Part shown: piece after piece, positions 52,692-60,099 of the stretch
Layout: every line of letters begins with the position of its first letter
Position numbering within the stretch: position 1 is the first letter of the stretch
Position numbers and translations under genes: made by a program
Source: Streptomyces sp. NBC_01116
GTDB lineage: Bacteria > Actinomycetota > Actinomycetes > Streptomycetales > Streptomycetaceae
DNA: 64,000 nucleotides
NCBI RefSeq assembly: GCF_041435495.1
Contig: NZ_CP108644.1
Coordinates: forward strand, 3,147,501 to 3,211,500
Direction of reading: 5' to 3'
The notes under the pieces: model-generated
Database searches by the model: none
What the model saw: the letters and a program-made list of their open reading frames with translations, nothing else
What the model was told of the DNA's origin: nothing

Positions 52692-53603
52692 TCAGGCCGC
52701 GGTGGCCCACTCAACAGATGCCTTCACAATCCCCTTGGTCGGACTCGCCTCATCAAAAGTATTGTCGGGCTTCTTGGTGTCCAGCTCCGGATAGCGCACA
52801 ATCTTCCCGCCGTAAAGGTGGAGAGTGTCGATATAATCGGCCCGGTACTTCTCGGACTGGCCCTCACGGAAGCCGGTGAACTGAGAAGCGTAGGTAGCAA
52901 ACTCCGAATGACCCGCCACGATGTCCACACCGGTGGGCATAGCCGTGGTGGACAGAACGGTGAAACCTGCCGGACGGGCCACCACACCGTTCGCCGTCAC
53001 GCCGCTGTCCCCGTAGGCGGCGGCATTGGCAATGGCCGGATGTTCAACCAGATACCGCTTCACACGGGGCGAGACGACAACGTAACGGCCTGCGGGGATG
53101 TCGTTGTCGTCCAGGGCCAGCATCATGTCCAGAACGGCGCTGTAGAGCGCCTGGGGGATGCTCCCAGTGGTCGGCTTGACGGTCGGTAGAGCCGTGGCTC
53201 CCTTGGCGATGATGCCGCCCATGAAGGTGTCCGCCGCGCGGGCGAGGGAGCGGATCATCTGCTGGTTGATCGGAGAGTCAAGGCCCCCGGCGAGTTGCAC
53301 CCGTTCCACGTCTTCGACCAACACCTGTAGGTATTTCGCCTCGGTGATATTCAGCTTCTGGTCAACAGTTTCCGGACGCTGAGAGCTCATACCGTCAGGG
53401 AGCGCGTAGTCCCCGACCGTGGGCCGGAGAAGACTGTTGATGTGAACCACATCGCCCTTCTTCCGGATCTCACCCGCGTACTTGTTGTTGGCCACGAGCT
53501 TGGAAGCCCATACCAGCAGCGGATCAAACTGGGTCAGAAGATCGGAATCCCAGAGTTCCGGAACGAACGAATGGGTAGCGGGGTTCTGGTAGGTAAAGGT
53601 CAT
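52692..53603 (-). CDS. Major capsid protein, P22/HK97-type fold
   Basis: A 303-residue coat protein. The N-terminus (MTFTYQNPATHSFVPELWDSDLLTQFDPLLVWASKLV) and the GDVVHINSLLRPTVGDYALPDG and LNITEAKYLQVLVEDVERVQL segments are typical of P22-coat-like capsid proteins. The A-domain-like stretch GRYVVVSPRVKRYLVEHP follows. Complete, with AGGAG ahead of the ATG and a terminator behind. It is preceded by a scaffold gene. With no portal, tail or large terminase nearby, the shell would need helper parts to carry DNA. Confidence 0.9.
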   Translation of the reverse strand: MTFTYQNPATHSFVPELWDSDLLTQFDPLLVWASKLVANNKYAGEIRKKGDVVHINSLLRPTVGDYALPDGMSSQRPETVDQKLNITEAKYLQVLVEDVERVQLAGGLDSPINQQMIRSLARAADTFMGGIIAKGATALPTVKPTTGSIPQALYSAVLDMMLALDDNDIPAGRYVVVSPRVKRYLVEHPAIANAAAYGDSGVTANGVVARPAGFTVLSTTAMPTGVDIVAGHSEFATYASQFTGFREGQSEKYRADYIDTLHLYGGKIVRYPELDTKKPDNTFDEASPTKGIVKASVEWATAA

Positions 53604-53618
53604 ATAGATACTCCTGGG

Positions 53619-53972
53619 TCAGCGGTTACGGACATCGAGAGAAACGGTGCGACGCTCAGAGAACGGGCCACCACTGCGGTTGTGCCCCACACCCTCAAGC
53701 TGTGGGAAAGATGGCGGGCTGAGCTTGAACGAGGCCAGGGCCCTATCCATAGCCACGACTGAAGGATTACCGTCCGCGCCGAGCAACTTCGAAGCATCCA
53801 GATATTCAACGAAACCATCGGGAAGACTCACACCCGCCTGGGCTGCATGAACCCTGATTTCGGCTCGTGCCAGCCTGGCCGAATATTCCCGCTGCACCTC
53901 GGCCCTGACTGTGTCGACCTCATCGGCCGGCGCGGGCTCCGGAGAATCGGAATCTGTCTGTGGGTCGCTCAT
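53619..53972 (-). CDS. Phage scaffolding/capsid assembly-like protein
   Basis: A 117-residue protein. An acidic N-terminus (SDPQTDSDSPEPAPADEVD), a charged helix EVQREYSARLARAEIRVHAAQ, and the GVSLPDGFVEYLDASKLLGADGNPSVVAMDRALASF segment are typical of scaffolds that precede the capsid gene. It lies 16 bp before the capsid gene and has a strong GAGGAGGTG site. It is short compared with many phage scaffolds, which could set a small shell size. Confidence 0.8.
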   Translation of the reverse strand: MSDPQTDSDSPEPAPADEVDTVRAEVQREYSARLARAEIRVHAAQAGVSLPDGFVEYLDASKLLGADGNPSVVAMDRALASFKLSPPSFPQLEGVGHNRSGGPFSERRTVSLDVRNR

Positions 53973-54331
53973 GGCGACACCTCCTCATCTAATCAACAGA
54001 AATAAGAGTCATCAGCAACAGGGCCACTCTTAGGGCGGCCCTCTAACCATCACAACAGGACAACGTAAGAGAAGACAGGTCCCCTACCCCCGTTCATTTA
54101 CTTCACGAGGCATGGGGACTTGACTCTGTGTTGTTGCCGCTGTGGTGTCACAGGCAGGTATCCGCAGAGCTGCATTCGAGCATCTGCGCAACATGCTCTG
54201 GACTTCAAACAGGCCCGGACTCCCGTCCGCGTCAGAGGACCGCCGCCCAGCGGCCTTGACTCAAGGGAAAGCTCCCTCACTCCTATAAATAATCGGACAG
54301 GGCTCCAGGCCGGAGCCCCGCCCTACTTAAC
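53973..54331. other. 359-bp region without a confident gene
   Basis: The region upstream of the scaffold holds no convincing coding sequence. A leftward 60-codon frame (54098-54280) lacks a well-placed ribosome site and has no recognisable features. An AGGGCC/GGCCCT stem occurs near 54022-54045. This is where a promoter for the capsid genes, or a packaging site, would be expected. Confidence 0.5.
54300..54318 (-). terminator. Terminator after the zinc-motif protein gene
   Basis: GGGCTCC-AGGCC-GGAGCCC hairpin followed leftward by TGTCCGATTATTTATA, 14 bp past the stop at 54332. It separates the early leftward genes from the capsid genes. Confidence 0.75.
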
Positions 54332-54931
54332 TCAGCCGCCCATGACGAAGGGTGAAAGGCGTTCATCCAGGCCCCGCGTGCACAGAAGCGCGCCGGGCCT
54401 TTGCGCCTCCTCCCATGGGCGGGCGGAGCCAATAACAGGCAACCTCCGCCCAGGGCTAGCTGTCTGGCCCAGGTAGCCCCCGGTCTTGGCCGCCCTGCTG
54501 TCTAGAAACCAGCGATCCACTATCTCCCGGTCTGTATCGGTCGAATACTGGACGACGCTTTCCACATCGGTCAGGGCATCACTCCGCCACGCATCCCAGA
54601 GATAGAGGTGATTCCCCTCATTGAGGTCTACCGCCCGGCGGCTATGCCACCAAGGGCGATCGACCGCGTCCCTGCGAGCGACCTCCTCCTCTACCGTCAG
54701 GTTTTCAGCCTTGTCCGCCGGACGAATATTCCACGCCTCGTACTCAATGCCCCGACGCTCCTGCTGTCGCCGGATGGCCCGATTCTGGTTCTGCCGCTTG
54801 GCCTTGCACTGTGGATGGTCAGGATTGGTCGCCGGGTTCGATCCCCGCTTCCCCTTCGGCCGGAGGAACTCCCATCTCTCCCCACACCAGGCACAAATCA
54901 ACTCAACATACTTCGCGGCTACAGCTACCAT
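54332..54931 (-). CDS. Zinc-motif phage-type protein, unknown role
   Basis: A 199-residue protein. AKYVELICAWCGERWEFL supplies a CxxC, then HPQCKAKRQNQNRAIRRQQERRG a further Cys/His and a basic helix. The remainder is charged, Trp-rich in places (PWWHSRRAVDLNEGNHLYLWDAW). I do not recognise a full family; an HNH-like or DNA-binding protein is possible. The ATG at 54931 follows GAGGGTGGA; an ATG at 54985 is a weaker alternative. It is downstream of the excisionase-like gene. Confidence 0.6.
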   Translation of the reverse strand: MVAVAAKYVELICAWCGERWEFLRPKGKRGSNPATNPDHPQCKAKRQNQNRAIRRQQERRGIEYEAWNIRPADKAENLTVEEEVARRDAVDRPWWHSRRAVDLNEGNHLYLWDAWRSDALTDVESVVQYSTDTDREIVDRWFLDSRAAKTGGYLGQTASPGRRLPVIGSARPWEEAQRPGALLCTRGLDERLSPFVMGG

Positions 54932-54998
54932 TCCACCCTCGTTCTGGAAATAAAAAGGCCCCCGAGATGCCCCGGGAGCGTTCATATCTAGCGGTTCT

Positions 54999-55163
54999 TC
55001 AGCTCTGGCCGTCCAGCCACTTCTCCAGGTCAGCGGGACGACATCGGAGGGCCTGCCCCACCTTACGGAAGGGAATCTCTTCCCCACGCCAATTTTCATA
55101 GACCCAGCTTCGGGGTTTGTCCAGAAAGTTGGCCACCTCTGCAACCGTCATCAACTTGACCAA
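54999..55163 (-). CDS. Excisionase/AlpA-like helix-turn-helix protein
   Basis: A 54-residue protein. MTVAEVANFLDKPRSWVYENW and IPFRKVGQALRCRPADLEKWLDGQ form the winged helix of the AlpA/MerR-type excisionase family. The TTG at 55163 is preferred because GGAGG lies 5 nt before it; an ATG at 55151 would be too far. Its leader carries a strong terminator-like stem (55185-55208). It is on the strand opposite to the integrase and probably directs excision by binding att arms. Confidence 0.82.
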   Translation of the reverse strand: MVKLMTVAEVANFLDKPRSWVYENWRGEEIPFRKVGQALRCRPADLEKWLDGQS

Positions 55164-55184
55164 TACGACCTCCGGAAAAATAGA

Positions 55185-55208
55185 AGCCCCCGAGGGGCCT
55201 CGGGGGCT
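55185..55208 (-). terminator. Terminator/attenuator in the excisionase leader
   Basis: AGCCCCCGAGG-GG-CCTCGGGGGCT (11-bp arms) is followed on the minus strand by TCTATTTTT and then the excisionase ribosome site. It ends the gene at 55250 or attenuates transcription into the excisionase. Confidence 0.85.
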
Positions 55209-55249
55209 GCGGCTGTACGAGTGAAAGATCGGCATCTTTACGCCGATTG

Positions 55250-55795
55250 CTAGCGCTCCGTTCCTGTCCTTGCGTCAAGAACGACCTGAGCCTTTTCGGT
55301 GAGCTCTCCACCAGCCTTGCCCGCGATAGTGGTTAGGAGACCGTCCCTGCGAGCCTGCTTCAAATGCCCCTTGACCGTCTCAGGGCTTCGGTTGATGCGT
55401 CGTGCCAGCCACCGAACAGGGGCCGGGTCGCCAGCATCCGCAGCATGCTTGTAGACGGCAGCAAGGACCGCCAAGTACGTCTCAGACACACCCTCGCTTT
55501 CGAGCAGCGCGCCAGCCGCTTCCCCGGCCTGCTGCATGGCCTCGGTGAGTTCCGTCAGAGCCCTATGGCCCTTCTGGCCCATCTCGGCCGCCATCTTCAC
55601 CGCGCCAGGCAGGTCAAGCCTCCGGAGAACGGTCGTAGAGATGCCGCGTGCCACGTCCCGGGCTGGCGCGTCCGCCGCACTCTCGATGGTGATGCGCTGC
55701 GGCCCGCCATGCACCGGGCCCGAAGGCCACCACATGCGGATCACCCAGGCTCCCTGCTCCTGGGTGATCTCAAACCCGCTCTCGTCTGTCTTCAT
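55250..55795 (-). CDS. Helix-turn-helix protein divergent from the integrase
   Basis: A 181-residue protein. The N-terminal beta region GAWVIRMWWPSGPVHGGPQRITIES is followed by helices and a C-terminal helix-turn-helix (PVRWLARRINRSPETVKGHLKQARRDGLL, about residues 128-156). Probably a regulator of the element. The MKTDESGFE start is preferred. It is divergent from the integrase across about 125 bp, and leads a leftward operon with the excisionase. Confidence 0.7.
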   Translation of the reverse strand: MKTDESGFEITQEQGAWVIRMWWPSGPVHGGPQRITIESAADAPARDVARGISTTVLRRLDLPGAVKMAAEMGQKGHRALTELTEAMQQAGEAAGALLESEGVSETYLAVLAAVYKHAADAGDPAPVRWLARRINRSPETVKGHLKQARRDGLLTTIAGKAGGELTEKAQVVLDARTGTER

Positions 55796-55921
55796 GCTTC
55801 TCACGGTACCACACAGGGTTGCCCACCCCGTGTTGACAACTCTGGGTGGTCCATGTGCATTCTGGCATGGGGGGGCTGGCCACACCTGGGCGGGCCCAAC
55901 ACGAGAAGGAGCAGTTCAGAC

Positions 55922-57097
55922 GTGGCAAGGGCATGGGTGGCGCGTTCCACGGACGACGCGAAGAAGTGGACAACGTTCTGGTACGACCCGGATGGGAAGC
56001 AGCGGCAGAAGTCGTTTGAGACCAAGAAGCGTGCCGACGACCACAGGAAGCGGAAGGAGCAGGAGCTAGACGCAGGGACCTATCTGGACGACAAGTTGGG
56101 CAAGCAGCCGGTTACAGCCGTCTGGGAACAGTGGACCAATCAAAGGAAGCTGGAGAACAGCACCAAGAAGCAGTACCGCTCAATTCAGAAAACAACCCTG
56201 GAACCGTTCTTCAAGGCTCGCTCCATCGTGTCCTTGAAGGTCGCGGACATCGAACAATGGCTGTTGTGGATGGAGCAGGACCGGAAGCTGTCGGCCCGGA
56301 CACGACGGCAGCGGTTCTCGTTCTTCTCCGGAATGATGGATTGGGCCGTGGTCAACGAGATCATCGGGCGCAACCCGTGCAAGAAGGTCCGGCACGCGGG
56401 TAGCCGTGCCAAGGAGATACGTGAACACAAGAGCAACGCACGGCGGCTGACGACCCGCGAGGTTTTGGCCGTGCTGGATGGGGCCCCGCCCCGGTACCGA
56501 GCCATGCTGTGGCTCATGGCGGGATGCGGGCTCCGCATCGGTGAGGCCATGGCCGTCTCGCGCGATCAGATCGACTTCCAGACCGAGGTCCTGCGCGTCG
56601 ATTTCCAGATTGCGGAGGACGGCGAATCCGAGTCAGGCAAGAACAGTGCGCTCCAGCGGCGGCACATCAAGGCCCGCGACGAGGAGGAGCCGGGGCGAGT
56701 CGTGCCTCTTCCTCCGAATGTGGCCTTCGAGCTGCGCAGGCACATCAAGAACCACGGCGTGTGGGGACCGGAGAGGCTGCTGTTCCCGAATGTCACCCGG
56801 ACCGGGTACGTGTACGCGTCGTACTTCTACCGGCAGATCTGGTTGGCGGCCCTGACGAAGGGCGGGGTGACCTACTGCAAGCCTCACTCCATGCGGCACT
56901 ACTACGGGTCCCGGTTGCTCTACGCGGGCGTCCCTGAGAACGATGTGGCCGACTGGATGGGGCACAGCAGCACGGACGTGCTCCGCGAGCACTACCACTA
57001 CATCTTCGAAGGGGCCGAGCAGCGCGGACGTGCAGCTATCGCAACCATGTTGACCCCCGACGCAGACGACCCTACCGAGCGGGCCGAAGCCGCCTGA
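55922..57097 (+). CDS. Tyrosine site-specific recombinase (integrase)
   Basis: A 391-residue integrase. The N-terminal arm-binding part starts WVARSTDDAKKWTTFWYDPDGK; the SAM-like core-binding domain is about 75-170. The catalytic domain has the Arg in GCGLRIGEAM, the HxxR motif in HSMRHYYGS and the downstream GHSSTDVLREHYHYIF with the His and catalytic Tyr. The GTG at 55922 follows AAGGAG. Its stop is about 250 bp from attR, the typical position. It inserts the element into the 3' end of the acyl-CoA dehydrogenase gene. Confidence 0.95.
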   Translation: MARAWVARSTDDAKKWTTFWYDPDGKQRQKSFETKKRADDHRKRKEQELDAGTYLDDKLGKQPVTAVWEQWTNQRKLENSTKKQYRSIQKTTLEPFFKARSIVSLKVADIEQWLLWMEQDRKLSARTRRQRFSFFSGMMDWAVVNEIIGRNPCKKVRHAGSRAKEIREHKSNARRLTTREVLAVLDGAPPRYRAMLWLMAGCGLRIGEAMAVSRDQIDFQTEVLRVDFQIAEDGESESGKNSALQRRHIKARDEEEPGRVVPLPPNVAFELRRHIKNHGVWGPERLLFPNVTRTGYVYASYFYRQIWLAALTKGGVTYCKPHSMRHYYGSRLLYAGVPENDVADWMGHSSTDVLREHYHYIFEGAEQRGRAAIATMLTPDADDPTERAEAA

Positions 57098-57111
57098 CCC
57101 AGCCCACACGA

Positions 57112-57138
57112 AAGGCCCCCGGCATCGCCGGGGGCCTT
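57112..57138. terminator. Integrase terminator
   Basis: AAGGCCCCCGGC-ATC-GCCGGGGGCCTT, perfect 12-bp arms with a 3-nt loop, 15 bp after the integrase stop. It also faces the acyl-CoA dehydrogenase gene reading leftward and replaces its lost native terminator. Confidence 0.9.
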
Positions 57139-57275
57139 GTCATTTATGCAGGTCAGCACCCGTTTCCAGTCCAGCGTCCGCCCAGGATTTCCCCAGCATG
57201 ACGCTCAGGAAGGGCCCGGGAAGGGCCCGAACGGACCGGAAGCCGATCAGCGCTTCAGGAGCACTCCAGAAGGCT

Positions 57276-57291
57276 CCTGACCTGCGAAAAC
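57276..57291. repeat. Arm-type repeat, right copy
   Basis: Exact copy of CCTGACCTGCGAAAAC at 46764-46779, here just before the acyl-CoA dehydrogenase stop. Confidence 0.75.
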
Positions 57292-57295
57292 CCTG

Positions 57296-58453
57296 CTACG
57301 GCAGGTTCCTCGCCATGACGATCCGCTGAACCTGATTCGTACCCTCATAAATCTGGGTGATCTTGGCGTCGCGCATCATGCGCTCGACCGGGTAGTCCCG
57401 CGTGTAGCCGTAGCCGCCGAGCAGCTGGACGGCGTCCGTGGTGACCTCCATGGCGACGTCGGAGGCGAAGCACTTGGCCGCGGCGCCGAAGAACGTGAGG
57501 TCGCCGTCGACGCGCTGGGACTTGGCGGCGGCCGAGTAGGTGAGCTGGCGGGCCGCCTCCAGCTTCATCGCCATGTCGGCGAGCATGAACTGGATGCCCT
57601 GGAAGTCCGCGATCGGCTTGCCGAACTGCTTGCGCTCCTGGACGTATCCCTTGGCGTAGTCCAGCGCGCCCTGGGCGATGCCGAGGGCCTGGGCCGCGAT
57701 GGTGATGCGGGTGTGGTCCAGGGTCTTCATCGCGGTGGCGAAGCCGGTGCCCTCCTCGCCGATCATCCGGTCGGCGGGGATGCGCACGTTGTCGAAGTAG
57801 ACCTCGCGCGTCGGGGAGCCCTTGATGCCGAGCTTCTTCTCCGGGGCGCCGAAGGAGACGCCCTCGTCGGACTTCTCGACGACGAACGCGGAGATGCCCT
57901 TGGAGCGCTTGGTCGGGTCGGTGACGGCCATCACCGTGTAGTACTCGGAGACGCCCGCGTTGGTGATCCAGCGCTTCACGCCGTTGAGGACCCAGAAGTC
58001 GCCGTCGCGCACGGCCTTCGTCTTCATGCCCGCCGCGTCGGAGCCGGCGTCCGGCTCGGAGAGGGCGTACGAGAACATCGCGTCGCCCTTGGCGAGCGGG
58101 GCCAGGTACTTGCGCTTCAGCTCCTCGGAGCCGGAGAGGATCACCGGGAGCGAGCCGAGCTTGTTGACGGCCGGGATCAGGGAGGAGGAGGCGCAGGCGC
58201 GGGCCACCTCCTCGATCACGATGACCGTGGCGAGCGCGTCGGCGCCGGCGCCGCCGTACTCCTCCGGGACGTGGACGGCGTGCAGGTCCGACGCGACCAG
58301 GGCGTCCAGCGCCTCCTGCGGGAAGCGGCTCTCCTCGTCGACCGCGGCGGCGAAGGGGGCGATCTTCGTCTCCGCGAGCGCGCGGATGGTCTCGCGGAGC
58401 ATGTCGTGCTCCTCGGCCGGACGGTACAGGTCGAAATCGGTCGAACCCGCCAA
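57296..58453 (-). CDS. Acyl-CoA dehydrogenase (3' end supplied by the element)
   Basis: A 385-residue flavoprotein oxidising acyl-CoA to 2-enoyl-CoA. It has AMFSYALSEPDAGSDAAG, WITNAGVSEYYTVMAVTD, DHTRITIAAQALGIAQGALDYA, the GGYGYTRDYPVERMMRDAKITQIYEGTNQVQRIV catalytic tail in pieces, and full family length. The TTG start (58453) with GGGGAGTGA is chosen over GTG and ATG further upstream. The last 20 codons come from the integrated element and carry only synonymous changes. TAACT-N7-AGTAA overlaps the leader and could be an operator. Confidence 0.95.
   Translation of the reverse strand: MAGSTDFDLYRPAEEHDMLRETIRALAETKIAPFAAAVDEESRFPQEALDALVASDLHAVHVPEEYGGAGADALATVIVIEEVARACASSSLIPAVNKLGSLPVILSGSEELKRKYLAPLAKGDAMFSYALSEPDAGSDAAGMKTKAVRDGDFWVLNGVKRWITNAGVSEYYTVMAVTDPTKRSKGISAFVVEKSDEGVSFGAPEKKLGIKGSPTREVYFDNVRIPADRMIGEEGTGFATAMKTLDHTRITIAAQALGIAQGALDYAKGYVQERKQFGKPIADFQGIQFMLADMAMKLEAARQLTYSAAAKSQRVDGDLTFFGAAAKCFASDVAMEVTTDAVQLLGGYGYTRDYPVERMMRDAKITQIYEGTNQVQRIVMARNLP
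57351..57359. other. attR core of the integrated element
   Basis: ATCTGGGTG is identical to 46737-46745. The bases to its left (57296-57350) match the displaced host end at the protein level but differ in codon choice, showing they came with the element. Confidence 0.8.
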
Positions 58454-58660
58454 GACGCTCACTCCCCAGATGCTAACTACCGTTAAGTAACTCAATTTTA
58501 GTGCGCCGACCGCCGACCGGCATACGTGTCGCGTACGTGAGCTTCCCGACAGGGGTGGGACATATCCGATACGGCGGACAGATCGAGCGGTGAATTCCGG
58601 CCTTCCGCTGCCCGACTATGCTCGGTCCGCACGCCCGTCCGTACCTCCCAGGAGCACTCC

Positions 58661-60004
58661 ATGGCCCTCAGGATCACTGTGATCGGCACCGGCTATCTCG
58701 GCGCCACCCATGCCGCGGCCATGGCCGAGCTGGGCTTCGAGGTCCTGGGGCTCGATATCGTCCCGGAGAAGATCGAACTGCTCTCCACCGGCCGCGTGCC
58801 GATGTACGAGCCGGGCCTGGAGGAGATGCTCCAGCGGCACGTCGCCGGGATCGAGGGATCCACCGGGCGGCTGCGCTTCACCACCTCCTGGGAGGAGGTC
58901 GCGGAGTTCGGCGACGTCCACTTCGTCTGTGTGAACACCCCGCAGAAGCACGGCGAGTACGCCTGCGACATGAGCTATGTCGACAGCGCCTTCGACGCGC
59001 TGGCCCCGCACCTGACGCGGCCCGCCCTGGTCGTCGGCAAGTCGACCGTCCCGGTGGGCTCCGCCGCCCGGCTCGCGGACCGGCTCGCGGAGCTGGCTCC
59101 GGCGGGGGCCGCCGCCGAGCTGGCCTGGAACCCGGAGTTCCTCCGCGAGGGCTTCGCCGTGAAGGACACCCTGCATCCGGACCGGATCGTCGTCGGCGTC
59201 ACGAGCGAGACCGCCGAGAAGCTGCTGCGCGAGGTGTACGCCGTGCCGGTCGCGGAGGGCTCGCCGTTCGTGGTGACCGACTTCCCGACCGCCGAGTTGG
59301 TGAAGACCTCCGCCAACTCCTTCCTGGCCACCAAGATCTCCTTCATCAACGCGATGGCCGAGGTGTGCGAGGCCGCCGACGGGGACGTCGTGAAGCTCGC
59401 GGAGGCCATCGGGCACGACGACCGCATCGGGAAGAAGTTCCTGCGGGCCGGGATCGGCTTCGGCGGCGGCTGCCTGCCCAAGGACATCCGCGCCTTCATG
59501 GCGCGCGCCGGCGAGCTGGGCGCGGACCAGGCGCTCACCTTCCTCCGCGAGGTGGACTCCATCAACATGCGCCGGCGCGGCCACATGGTGGAGCTGGCCC
59601 GGGAGGCGGTGGGCGGCGACTCGTTCCTCGGCAAGCGGGTGGCGGTGCTGGGCGCCGCGTTCAAGCCCGACTCCGACGACGTACGCGACTCCCCCGCGCT
59701 CAACGTCGCCGGGCAGATCCACCTCCAGGGCGGCCAGGTGACCGTGTTCGACCCGAAGGGGATGGACAACGCCCGGCGGCTGTTCCCGACGCTCGGCTAC
59801 GCGGACTCCGCGCTGGAGGCGGTGCGCGGGGCCGACGTGGTGCTGCACCTGACGGAGTGGCGCGAGTTCCGCGAGCTGGACCCGGCGGAGCTGGGCGAGG
59901 TGGCCGCCCGCCGGATCATCCTGGACGGCCGCAACGCCCTGGACAGCGCGGTGTGGCGCGGGGCCGGGTGGACGTACCGGGCGATGGGCCGCCCGAAGGC
60001 CTGA
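58661..60004 (+). CDS. UDP-glucose 6-dehydrogenase
   Basis: A 447-residue NAD-dependent enzyme making UDP-glucuronate from UDP-glucose. The N-terminal Rossmann motif is VIGTGYLGATHAAAMAELG, followed by VCVNTPQ and KSTVPVGSA. The catalytic Cys is in GIGFGGGCLPKD, and the C-terminal domain has VLGAAFKPDSDDVRDSPAL. Full family length. A normal ATG, CDS isolated between acyl-CoA dehydrogenase and the convergent dipeptidase. UDP-glucuronate would feed cell-wall polymers such as those processed by the LCP proteins. Confidence 0.94.
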   Translation: MALRITVIGTGYLGATHAAAMAELGFEVLGLDIVPEKIELLSTGRVPMYEPGLEEMLQRHVAGIEGSTGRLRFTTSWEEVAEFGDVHFVCVNTPQKHGEYACDMSYVDSAFDALAPHLTRPALVVGKSTVPVGSAARLADRLAELAPAGAAAELAWNPEFLREGFAVKDTLHPDRIVVGVTSETAEKLLREVYAVPVAEGSPFVVTDFPTAELVKTSANSFLATKISFINAMAEVCEAADGDVVKLAEAIGHDDRIGKKFLRAGIGFGGGCLPKDIRAFMARAGELGADQALTFLREVDSINMRRRGHMVELAREAVGGDSFLGKRVAVLGAAFKPDSDDVRDSPALNVAGQIHLQGGQVTVFDPKGMDNARRLFPTLGYADSALEAVRGADVVLHLTEWREFRELDPAELGEVAARRIILDGRNALDSAVWRGAGWTYRAMGRPKA

Positions 60005-60023
60005 GGGCCGGCGCCCGTCGCCG

Positions 60024-60051
60024 CGGGCGAGCACCTCGGGGCGCTCGCCCG
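60024..60051. terminator. Convergent terminator after UDP-glucose dehydrogenase
   Basis: CGGGCGAGC (60024-60032) and GCTCGCCCG (60043-60051), perfect 9-bp arms, lie between the stops at 60004 and 60100. Confidence 0.8.
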
Positions 60052-60099
60052 GTCCTGGCGGACCGTTCGCGGCGGTGGGTGCGGAGACGGCCCCCGGCC

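Larger units (their letters stand above)
46746..57359. mobile_element. Integrated phage-satellite-like element, about 10.6 kb
   Basis: It is bounded by the 9-bp core repeats, with the acyl-CoA dehydrogenase 3' end duplicated on both sides. The content is: XRE-type regulator, cargo genes, DUF3987-like ATPase, BRCT-Lsr2 protein, terminase-small-subunit-like protein, capsid protein, scaffold, excisionase-like protein, second regulator and tyrosine integrase. GC is lower than the flanks, and some spacers are distinctly AT-rich. No large terminase, portal, tail, lysis, FtsK/Tra or relaxase gene is seen. The set fits a phage satellite that depends on a helper. A decayed prophage is the main alternative, but all genes look intact. 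Confidence 0.8.

Noticed and set aside
54130..54260. A tRNA gene in the element
   Set aside because: I could not form an acceptor stem, anticodon loop and T-loop in either direction.
54098..54280. A 60-codon leftward frame before the scaffold gene
   Set aside because: There is no properly spaced ribosome site, the residues resemble no known protein, and the composition looks like non-coding sequence.
46746..57359. A complete prophage
   Set aside because: No large terminase, portal, tail, lysin or holin is recognisable, and the size is far below that of typical Streptomyces phages.
46746..57359. An actinomycete integrative conjugative element of the pSAM2 type
   Set aside because: No FtsK/SpoIIIE-type transfer protein or Rep of the pSAM2 group was found, while phage structural genes are present; also the insertion is in a protein gene and no tRNA lies at either end.
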